Below the pieces are notes generated by a model, which was not told the origin of the DNA, searched no databases, and saw only the letters and a list, made by a program, of their open reading frames with translations. Positions 7,469 to 13,113 of a stretch of DNA of 18,535 nucleotides are shown piece by piece. Numbering within the stretch: position 1 is the stretch's first letter; the number at the start of each line of letters is the position of its first letter. The stretch lies in contig NZ_JBIPKH010000035.1 of NCBI RefSeq assembly GCF_044068625.1, positions 1-18,535 on the forward strand. Direction: 5' to 3'. The position numbers were made by a program, and so were the translations under genes. The stretch is from Desulfurivibrio sp044068625 (lineage in GTDB: Bacteria; Desulfobacterota; Desulfobulbia; Desulfobulbales; Desulfurivibrionaceae).

Positions 7469-8924
7469 GTGGGTGGGGCAGGCTGTCGACGGCGGGGAAT
7501 TGGGGGCCCGCAAGCCTTTCCAGCTGGTGAAATTTTTCTCTTTCACCAGTCTGGCGGTCTTTCTGGTCTTCACCCTGGCCCTCTCCTGGCTGATCTCCAA
7601 CCACGCCAAGCGGGTGCTGCTCGAGCGCAGCGAGGCCTATGCCCTGGTGGTAACCGAAAACCTGAGTCATCAGGTTTTTCAGCAATTTGTGGTGCCCACC
7701 GTTCTGCAGTACGGCAAAATCGCCCTGCGGACCCCCGAGCAGTACCAACTGCTGGATGCGGTGGTGCGCAGCGCCACCCATGGGATGCGGATCCAGTCGG
7801 TGACCATTTTCGATTCCCGGGAAAATATCATCTCCTACAGCACCATTACCGAGCAGATCGGGCGCCGAGATGTGGGGGGGGAGGAGTACCGCCGGGCCCT
7901 GGCCGGAGAGAATGTCTCCCGGCTGCTGACCGAAGGGGCCATGTGGGGGGTGCTGCCCTGGGTGGCTCCGGGTTCTTCGACCCTGCAAACCTATATCCCC
8001 TTCATCCAATATACCCCCTTGGACGACAAACCCGATATCGTCATGGGGGTGATCGCGGTGAACCAGGATCTCTCCGAGGAGATGGAGGAGATCGCCCGCT
8101 TTCAGCTCTGGGTGGGGCTGATCTCCATGCTGATCATGTCGGCCCTTTTCGTGGTCCTGCGGGTCATTGTGGCCCGGGCCGAGGAGATCATGGAGAAGCG
8201 GGCCGAGGAGCGGCGCCGGCTGGAGGAGCAGCTGCACCAGAACGAGAAACTGGCCGCCCTGGGTAAGATGGTGGCTTCGGTCTCCCATGAGATCAAAAAC
8301 CCCCTGGGAATTATCCGCAGCACCGCCGCCATTCTGGGTAAAAGGCTGCAAAGCCTGGCCCCGGGCAACGAGCATCTGGCTGAAATAATCGTCCAGGAGA
8401 CCTCGCGGCTGGATGGGATCGTGCGGGAGTTTCTCGATTTTGCCCGGCCGCAAACACCCAAGCTCTCCCGGGAGCCTTTAAACGAAGTGGTGGGCCAGGC
8501 CGCGGCCTTTGTCACCCCGGAACTGGAGAAGAGCGGGGTTGAGCTGCGGTTGGAGTTGGATCCGGCCCTGCCAGCCTTTATCTTCGATCGGGAACAGATC
8601 TATCGGGCGCTGCTCAATATTCTGCTCAACGCGGTTCAGGCCATGCCCGAGGGGGGGAAGCTGGGGGTACGCAGTCGGCGGGGAACCAAGGAGGATGGCG
8701 AGAAGGTGGTAATTCTGGAGATAACCGACACCGGGGTAGGAATCCCCGCCGATCGGCGAGGGCGCATCTTCACCCCCTTTTACACCGACAAGCATCGGGG
8801 CACCGGCCTGGGTTTAGCCATCGTCAAAAACATCATCGCCGGCCACCGGGGGGAGATAGAGGTGGCCAGCGAGTCCGGCCGGGGAACAACCTTCAGGATA
8901 ATTCTGCCGCTGCTGGCCACCTGA
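7461..8924 (+). CDS. Membrane sensor histidine kinase (NtrB/ZraS-like), orphan
   Basis: This is a two-component sensor kinase of 487 residues from the ATG at 7461; a GTG at 7449 would add 4 residues. Transmembrane helices lie at about 25-45 and 217-238 and enclose a periplasmic sensor region of about 170 residues that I cannot assign to a named ligand domain. A charged coiled linker (EEIMEKRAEERRRLEEQL) leads to the dimerisation domain with SVSHEIKNPLG (phospho-acceptor His276). The ATPase domain has an N box around N390, DTGVGIP from D423, the F-box FTPFYTDK, and GTGLGLAI from G447. The HEIKNPL form and compact catalytic domain are like kinases that feed sigma54 activators. No response regulator is adjacent. 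The start overlaps the radical SAM stop by 8 bases, so the two are probably co-translated. Confidence 0.93.
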   Translation: MVRWVGQAVDGGELGARKPFQLVKFFSFTSLAVFLVFTLALSWLISNHAKRVLLERSEAYALVVTENLSHQVFQQFVVPTVLQYGKIALRTPEQYQLLDAVVRSATHGMRIQSVTIFDSRENIISYSTITEQIGRRDVGGEEYRRALAGENVSRLLTEGAMWGVLPWVAPGSSTLQTYIPFIQYTPLDDKPDIVMGVIAVNQDLSEEMEEIARFQLWVGLISMLIMSALFVVLRVIVARAEEIMEKRAEERRRLEEQLHQNEKLAALGKMVASVSHEIKNPLGIIRSTAAILGKRLQSLAPGNEHLAEIIVQETSRLDGIVREFLDFARPQTPKLSREPLNEVVGQAAAFVTPELEKSGVELRLELDPALPAFIFDREQIYRALLNILLNAVQAMPEGGKLGVRSRRGTKEDGEKVVILEITDTGVGIPADRRGRIFTPFYTDKHRGTGLGLAIVKNIIAGHRGEIEVASESGRGTTFRIILPLLAT

Positions 8925-8931
8925 GCAGGGG

Positions 8932-8953
8932 GGGCTTAACGGCCCTTTTTTTT
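8932..8953 (+). terminator. Candidate intrinsic terminator after the kinase gene
   Basis: GGGC (8932-8935) can pair with GCCC (8942-8945) around a six-base loop, followed directly by eight T (8946-8953). The stem is short, so strength is uncertain. A wider GAGCA/TGCTC pair (8923-8927 with 8953-8957) flanks it. It overlaps the 3' end of the convergent YkgJ gene and would end plus-strand transcription from the division-cluster side. Confidence 0.4.
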
Positions 8954-9895
8954 GCTCTCCCCAACCTGCTTTTTCAGCTCCTCATGGTCCTTGAGCAGCT
9001 CCTTGTAGGTCTCTTCGGCCCGTTGTTCCGCTTGGTCCCGATCCTGTTTCATCTGCTCGATCTTCTGCTTAAGCCGCTCCTCCTTAACTTTGAGCCCGGA
9101 GTCGGGAATGCCGAAAATGGTGGCGGCTAGAAAGCGAAAAGAGAACAGCATTAATTCAACGTCATCCTCGCGCAGCTTGGCCAGGGCCTGCTCGTCGAAT
9201 TCATAGGTATTCTGGAACGAGGGGCTTAAGACCATCTCCCGGAATTTGTCCAGGTCGGTGCTGGCCATGAAGAAGATCCGCTTGGCCGGCTCGCTTAAGG
9301 TGGCCTGCCGCCCGAAGGACTTGCGCCGCATCACCAGTTCCATCCACTCCTTGTTCATGAGGTCCGATTCATCGATCCCCTGATCGATTCGCCACTCCCG
9401 GATGGTTTGGGTCATCTCCTCCTGATGCCCCTTGCAGTGATCCTCCTTGACCAGGAAATAAAACTCCTCGGAGATGGAGGCTTCGTTTTTGTCGGCGGGC
9501 GCCTCGCGAAAGTAGGACATCCCCACCGGATAGTAACGGCAGGTGGTGGGGCGGTAGGGGTAGATGGTGCAGCCCTCCGCGGTTACGAAGGGGCAGCGGC
9601 CATCTTCATCAAGCAGGATCTTGACCCCGGGGAGATCGGTCTGCTCCAGGTAGACCGGGGTGGTGAAGCGGAGCAGGAACTCCTGGGCCGGCAGGTTGAG
9701 GGCCCGGCGAATGCGCAGGATATCGTAAGGGGTCAGCACTATGTTGATGTTGCCGCAGCAGGCGGTGAAGCACGAGACTCCAGGATGGCAGCGGAAACGC
9801 AGCTTGCTCTCCAGGGTCAGCTTGTGGGGCATGATATTGCTGGGGTTTTTGGCGAAAAGGCTGGGGCTGTTGCTTTCTGTTGCTTGCTGGGTCAT
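8936..9895 (-). CDS. YkgJ-family cysteine-cluster protein with C-terminal coiled coil
   Basis: The 319-residue product belongs by pattern to the YkgJ (CxxCxxCC-type) family, proposed to bind zinc or an Fe-S cluster; the molecular function is not established. The N-terminal half holds C36-x5-C42-x3-C46-C47, then C101, C109 and C119 in the typical GRCPF, GCTIYPYRPTTCRYYP context. The middle (about 160-260) is unassigned alpha-rich sequence. The last 55 or so residues are almost all Lys, Glu, Gln, Asp and Arg, forming a long predicted coiled coil, which suggests multimerisation or a protein partner. AGAGGA lies about 8 bases before the start on the minus strand. It is convergent with the kinase gene (11-base gap) and divergent from aprBA, with its own promoter candidate. 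It is not obviously a component of APS reductase or Qmo. Confidence 0.85.
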   Translation of the reverse strand: MTQQATESNSPSLFAKNPSNIMPHKLTLESKLRFRCHPGVSCFTACCGNINIVLTPYDILRIRRALNLPAQEFLLRFTTPVYLEQTDLPGVKILLDEDGRCPFVTAEGCTIYPYRPTTCRYYPVGMSYFREAPADKNEASISEEFYFLVKEDHCKGHQEEMTQTIREWRIDQGIDESDLMNKEWMELVMRRKSFGRQATLSEPAKRIFFMASTDLDKFREMVLSPSFQNTYEFDEQALAKLREDDVELMLFSFRFLAATIFGIPDSGLKVKEERLKQKIEQMKQDRDQAEQRAEETYKELLKDHEELKKQVGESKKKGR

Positions 9896-9963
9896 ATTGG
9901 AGATCCTCTGCTGGTCTCGGGGCCGGTCCCGGCTGTTACAGTATCATTATTGGTGAGCCGGGA

Positions 9964-9992
9964 AAAATACTCAGCCGGGTGGTATGTGTCAA
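9964..9992 (-). promoter_or_regulatory. Sigma70-like promoter for the YkgJ gene
   Basis: Reading the minus strand, a perfect TTGACA (-35, 9992 to 9987) is followed by a 17-base spacer and TATTTT (-10, 9969 to 9964). Transcription would start near 9957, about 60 bases before the YkgJ ATG. Exact -35, ideal spacing and correct orientation support it; the -10 matches 4 of 6. Confidence 0.6.
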
Positions 9993-10039
9993 CCGTTAAA
10001 GCGTCCCCTGAAACGTCGCCCGAACGGGGAGTTTTTTTC

Positions 10040-10068
10040 TTGACATTTGCCAGGTGAAAAATTATAGA
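10040..10068 (+). promoter_or_regulatory. Sigma70-like promoter for aprBA
   Basis: A perfect TTGACA (10040-10045), a 17-base spacer and TATAGA (10063-10068) form the best plus-strand promoter in this intergenic region. Transcription would start near 10075, giving a leader of about 220 bases before aprB. The two -35 boxes of the divergent promoters are about 47 bases apart, so a regulator bound between them could act on both. Confidence 0.65.
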
Positions 10069-10152
10069 TCCCTGAGTCAGAAAATATGAGCGCCCCTTCA
10101 TTTTTTTGAAAAACTCGTTTTTTCCTTAGCTGCGAATGGGTCGCCTTGGTTT

Positions 10153-10172
10153 ATTCCCCCTGTGGGGTGAAT
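10153..10172 (+). repeat. Leader hairpin 1 of aprBA (CCCC-TGT-GGGG)
   Basis: ATTC plus CCCC (10153-10160) pairs with GGGG (10164-10167) and GAAT (10169-10172), with loop TGT and a single bulged T at 10168, giving 8 base pairs. The core CCCCCTGTGGGG closely resembles an element in the qmo leader (13043-13053). No T-run follows, so it is not an intrinsic terminator. It may be an RNA structure or a protein site. Confidence 0.5.
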
Positions 10173-10176
10173 CGGG

Positions 10177-10194
10177 CTGATTTCTTAAAATCAG
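10177..10194 (+). repeat. Leader hairpin 2 of aprBA (perfect 7-bp inverted repeat)
   Basis: CTGATTT (10177-10183) and AAATCAG (10188-10194) are perfect inverted arms around the four-base spacer CTTA. It sits 4 bases after hairpin 1 and directly before the TGTTA/TAACA repeat. It could be an RNA stem-loop or an operator; the sequence alone does not decide. Confidence 0.5.
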
Positions 10195-10195
10195 G

Positions 10196-10210
10196 TGTTA
10201 AACAGTAACA
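10196..10210 (+). promoter_or_regulatory. Possible Rex-like operator in the aprBA leader
   Basis: TGTTA (10196-10200) and TAACA (10206-10210) are inverted around AACAG. This resembles the TTGTTA/TAACAA-type Rex redox-repressor sites known upstream of sulfate-reduction genes in deltaproteobacteria, but the spacer is 5 rather than the usual 6 and the left arm lacks the outer TT match. It lies downstream of the promoter proposed here, so repression would act as a roadblock or on another promoter. Confidence 0.25.
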
Positions 10211-10233
10211 AGCTGTCTGGATAAGGTACCGTG

Positions 10234-10261
10234 GATTCGGTTTCCGCCGGGAACCTGAATC
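10234..10261 (+). repeat. Leader hairpin 3 of aprBA (12-bp stem)
   Basis: GATTC and GGTTTCC (10234-10245) pair with GGGAACC (10249-10255) and GAATC (10257-10261), with a three-base GCC loop, one bulged T (10256) and one G-U pair. This is the longest stem in the leader and ends 22 bases before the Shine-Dalgarno sequence. The A-rich unpaired stretch after it leaves the ribosome site accessible. An mRNA-stabilising or regulatory role is inference. Confidence 0.55.
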
Positions 10262-10283
10262 GACAAAATTCAAACTCAATTTT

Positions 10284-10291
10284 TGAGGAGG
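10284..10291 (+). promoter_or_regulatory. Strong ribosome binding site of aprB
   Basis: TGAGGAGG lies 7 bases before the aprB ATG, close to ideal complementarity to 16S rRNA, and fits a highly expressed gene. A small stem, CTCAA (10275-10279) with TTGAG (10283-10287), overlaps its 5' edge and could mask it slightly; whether this matters is unknown. Confidence 0.7.
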
Positions 10292-10298
10292 TTTGTGA

Positions 10299-10727
10299 AT
10301 GCCGAGCTATGTAGATCCTTCAAAGTGTGATGGTTGCAAGGGCGGTGACAAAACTGCCTGCATGTACATCTGTCCCAACGACCTGATGGTCTTGAACAAG
10401 GACGAGATGAAGGCTTACAATCAGGAGCCCGACGCGTGCTGGGAGTGCTACTCTTGCGTAAAGATCTGTCCGCAGGGCGCCATCTTCGTCCGCGGCTACA
10501 ACGACTTCGTCCCCATGGGCGGTCAGGTGCATCCGATGCGGAGCTCCGACTCGATCATGTGGACCGTAAAGTTCCGTAACGGCAACATGAAGCGCTTCAA
10601 GTTCCCGATCCGGACCACCGCCGAGGGCGCGGCCAATGCTTACACCGACGGCAAGGGCGAAAACCTGGATGACGAGAGGCTCTTGCTGGAAAAAGAGCTG
10701 CTCCAGCCGACCATGTTGGCCAAGTAA
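10299..10727 (+). CDS. aprB: Adenylylsulfate (APS) reductase, beta subunit
   Basis: AprB is the ferredoxin-like electron-transfer subunit of dissimilatory APS reductase, in the cytoplasm. It passes electrons to the FAD of AprA for APS reduction to sulfite and AMP, or the reverse. Eight cysteines bind two [4Fe-4S] clusters: C10, C13, C21, C25 (with the family's longer C13-C21 spacing) and C47, C50, C53, C57. Conserved AprB segments are MPSYVDPSKCDGCK, ACWECYSCVKICPQGAI and MRSSDSIMWTVKFRNG. The C-terminal tail, which wraps around AprA in known structures, ends here at residue 142, somewhat shorter than I recall for Desulfovibrio proteins. It is the first gene of aprBA, with a long structured leader and a 59-base gap to aprA. 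Confidence 0.97.
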   Translation: MPSYVDPSKCDGCKGGDKTACMYICPNDLMVLNKDEMKAYNQEPDACWECYSCVKICPQGAIFVRGYNDFVPMGGQVHPMRSSDSIMWTVKFRNGNMKRFKFPIRTTAEGAANAYTDGKGENLDDERLLLEKELLQPTMLAK

Positions 10728-10786
10728 GTTTTTGGCGACGACTGAATTAATCATTAAAGAACCATATACTTAAGGAGAACTTAATT

Positions 10787-12802
10787 ATGGCGTTACCGAA
10801 TAAGCCTCTTGGCGAACTGCCCGCCGTGGCCAACCCCGAAGTTGTTGAGCATGACGTCGACGTTCTGATCATCGGCGGTGGTATGGCCGCTTGCGGCACC
10901 GCCTTTGAAATCAAGAAGTGGGCCCCGGCCGACCTCAAGATCAAGCTGGTTGACAAGGCCTCCATGGAGCGTTCCGGCGCCGTGGCACAGGGTCTCTCCG
11001 CCATCAACACCTACATCGGTGAGAACAAGATCGAAAACTACGTCAAGATGGTCCGCAACGACCTGATGGGCGTGGTTCGGGAAGACCTGATCTATGACCT
11101 GGGCCGTCACGTTGACGAGTCGGTCAAGCTCTTCGAAGAGTGGGGCCTGCCCATCTGGAAGAAGGACGACAAGGGTGAGAACCTGGACGGCGCCAAGCCC
11201 GCCCCCTCCCTGCGTGAAGGCGGCACCCCGGTGCGGACCGGTAAGTGGCAGATCATGATCAACGGTGAGTCCTACAAGTGCATCGTCGCCGAGCCGGCCA
11301 AGACCGCTCTCGGTGAAGAGAACATCATGGAGCGCGTTTTCATCGTTAAGCTGATCCTGGACAAGAACAAGGAAAACCAGATCGCCGGCGCGGTCGGTTT
11401 CTCCACCCGGGAAAACAAGGTTCACGTTTTCCGCTGCAAGACCGCGCTCTGCGCCTGTGGTGGTGCGGTAAACATCTTCCGTCCCCGGTCCACCGGTGAA
11501 GGTAAGGGTCGCGCCTGGTATCCCGTATGGAATGCCGGCTCCACCTACACCATGTGCGCCCAGGTCGGCGCCACCCTGACCATGATGGAAAACCGCTTCA
11601 CGCCTGCCCGTTTCAAGGACGGTTATGGCCCGGTAGGCGCCTGGTTCCTCCTCTTCAAGGCCAAAGTACAGAACGGTCTGGGTGAGTTCTACGCCAACAC
11701 CGATTCGGTCAAGGACGAACTCTCCAAGTTCATGCCCTACGGCGCGTCCCCCGTGACCCCCACCTGCCTGCGTAACCACCTGATGCTCAACGAGCTCAAA
11801 GCCGGTCGCGGCCCGATCTACATGGCCACCGACGTGGCGCTGAACGCCTTCCTGGAAGAGCGTCGCGCCGCCGGCATGGACGAGAAGAGCGTCATGAAGT
11901 TCTGGAAGCACCTTGAGAGTGAGGCATGGGAAGACTTCCTCGATATGTCCGTTGGTCAGGCCGGTCTCTGGGCCGGTATGAACATCGAGCCCGAGAAGGT
12001 CGGTAGCGAGATCATGCCCACCGAACCCTACATGCTGGGCAGCCACTCCGGTTGCTGCGGCATCTGGACCTCCGGCCCCAACGAGGACTGGGTCCCCACC
12101 GTTGATGGTCCCCGTAGCCACCAGTACAAGTGGGGCTACAACCGGATGACCACCGTTGACGGTCTCTTCACCGCCGGTGACGGCGTTGGCGCTTCCGGTC
12201 ACAAGTTCTCCTCCGGCTCCCACGCCGAAGGTCGGATCGTGGCCAAGCAGATGGTTAAGTACTGCCGCGATAATGCTGACTTCAAGCCCGAGCTGCCCAA
12301 GAGCGCCCAGGAGTATGCCGATGAGGTTTACGCTCCGGTTAAGCGCTACCTCGAGCATGTTGGCAAGACCACCGCTGCCGACGTCAACCCCAACTACTGC
12401 AAGCCCGCCGGTCTGATGATGCGCCTGATGAAGGCCACCGACGAGTACGGCGGTGGTGTGGCCACCTATTACATGACCTCCGGCAAACTGCTCAACATCT
12501 GCCTGGATCTCCTGCGGATGCTGCGCGAAGATGCCGAGCTGATGGCTGCCGGCGACCTGCATGAGTTGATGCGGGCCTGGGAAAACTACCATCGGATCTG
12601 GTGTGTAGAGACCCATATCCGTCACATCGAGTTCCGGAAGGAATCCCGCTACCCGGGCTTCTACTATCGCTCCGACTACCCGACCGTTGACGAAGAAAAC
12701 TGGAAGGCCTTCGTTAACTCCACCTTCGACCCCAAGACCCAGGAGTGGAAGTGTGAGAAGGTTAACTGCATCAACATCGTCGAGACCGAGCCCTGGGTTT
12801 AA
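10787..12802 (+). CDS. aprA: Adenylylsulfate (APS) reductase, alpha subunit
   Basis: AprA is the catalytic FAD flavoprotein of APS reductase, related to fumarate reductase flavoproteins. It converts APS plus two electrons to sulfite plus AMP. The 671-residue product has the dinucleotide motif VLIIGGGMAACG (G30-G32). It also has family-typical segments such as MMENRFTPARFKDGYGPVGAW, LKAGRGPIYMATD, SGCCGIWTSGPNEDW and DGLFTAGDGVGASGHKFSSG (C-terminal FAD contacts). AAGGAG (10772-10777) precedes the ATG by 9 bases. Codon choice in aprA is visibly different from the mur/fts genes, with many GGT, GTT, CGT and AAG codons and few GGG or CGG, as expected for a very highly expressed gene; this is not evidence of transfer. 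A strong terminator follows the stop. Confidence 0.98.
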   Translation: MALPNKPLGELPAVANPEVVEHDVDVLIIGGGMAACGTAFEIKKWAPADLKIKLVDKASMERSGAVAQGLSAINTYIGENKIENYVKMVRNDLMGVVREDLIYDLGRHVDESVKLFEEWGLPIWKKDDKGENLDGAKPAPSLREGGTPVRTGKWQIMINGESYKCIVAEPAKTALGEENIMERVFIVKLILDKNKENQIAGAVGFSTRENKVHVFRCKTALCACGGAVNIFRPRSTGEGKGRAWYPVWNAGSTYTMCAQVGATLTMMENRFTPARFKDGYGPVGAWFLLFKAKVQNGLGEFYANTDSVKDELSKFMPYGASPVTPTCLRNHLMLNELKAGRGPIYMATDVALNAFLEERRAAGMDEKSVMKFWKHLESEAWEDFLDMSVGQAGLWAGMNIEPEKVGSEIMPTEPYMLGSHSGCCGIWTSGPNEDWVPTVDGPRSHQYKWGYNRMTTVDGLFTAGDGVGASGHKFSSGSHAEGRIVAKQMVKYCRDNADFKPELPKSAQEYADEVYAPVKRYLEHVGKTTAADVNPNYCKPAGLMMRLMKATDEYGGGVATYYMTSGKLLNICLDLLRMLREDAELMAAGDLHELMRAWENYHRIWCVETHIRHIEFRKESRYPGFYYRSDYPTVDEENWKAFVNSTFDPKTQEWKCEKVNCINIVETEPWV

Positions 12803-12849
12803 TTGCCAGGAGCAAGGTTTAGCCGGTGACGGTTAAGCGGTGAACTGAG

Positions 12850-12886
12850 ATCTCCAGGCGTCGATTTCGACGCCTGGAGATTTTTT
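12850..12886 (+). terminator. Strong intrinsic terminator of aprBA
   Basis: A perfect 14-bp stem, 12850-12863 with 12868-12881, around an ATTT loop is followed by a six-T run at 12881-12886. It lies 48 bases after the aprA stop and is a textbook rho-independent terminator, so qmoABC probably needs its own promoter or read-through. Confidence 0.93.
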
Positions 12887-13113
12887 CTATGGAAGGGGAT
12901 GATTATTCTTGTTTGCTTTGCGTATTTGGAGTATTTCCCCGTTTTGCGTCAAGATTACAGGTTTCATTTGATTGAAGCGGTGGCTCGCGACCTTTGAACC
13001 CCGGCTTGAGTCAAACGTGACAAGGCATAAGCCCACCGTGGACCCCCGTGGGGCATGGTGATGAACTTTAGCTGGTGTGTCCTATTTTACCTTAATGAAA
13101 TGGAGGAAGAGGC
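12887..13113 (+). other. Intergenic leader region of qmoABC
   Basis: This 227-base stretch has no gene. I find no convincing promoter: TTGCGT/TTTGAT (12944-12949, 12967-12972, spacer 17) and a TATTTT at 13083 with a poor -35 are weak candidates. Other visible items are a 7-base direct repeat TTTGCGT at 12917-12923 and 12943-12949, a small palindrome TTGAGTCAA at 13006-13014, and the hairpin at 13034-13060. GGAGG at 13102-13106 is the qmoA ribosome site. Confidence 0.5.
13034..13060 (+). repeat. Hairpin in the qmo leader (CCCC-CGT-GGGG)
   Basis: CACCGTG (13034-13040) pairs with CATGGTG (13054-13060), including one G-U pair. Above a bulged GA, CCCC (13043-13046) pairs with GGGG (13050-13053) around loop CGT. 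The core CCCCCGTGGGG differs by one inserted T from the aprBA leader core at 10156-10167. It lies 53 bases before the qmoA start. No T-run follows. Confidence 0.5.

Noticed and set aside
10002..10037. TCCCC...GGGGA followed by a T-run upstream of the apr promoter, as a terminator
   Set aside because: The stem is only 5 bp with a 19-base loop, and no gene reads toward it on the plus strand.
10098..10126. A/T-rich inverted repeat GAAAAAC/GTTTTT in the apr leader
   Set aside because: A two-base loop and A/T-only pairing make a stable hairpin unlikely; homopolymer runs explain it.
10793..12625. Minus-strand open frame of 610 codons opposite aprA
   Set aside because: It lies wholly within aprA, has a low-complexity His/Gly/Val-rich translation with no recognisable domain, and arises from the third-position G/C bias of the plus-strand gene.
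12981..12998. TGGCTCG resembling the -24 box of a sigma54 promoter before qmoA
   Set aside because: No GC at the correct -12 distance.
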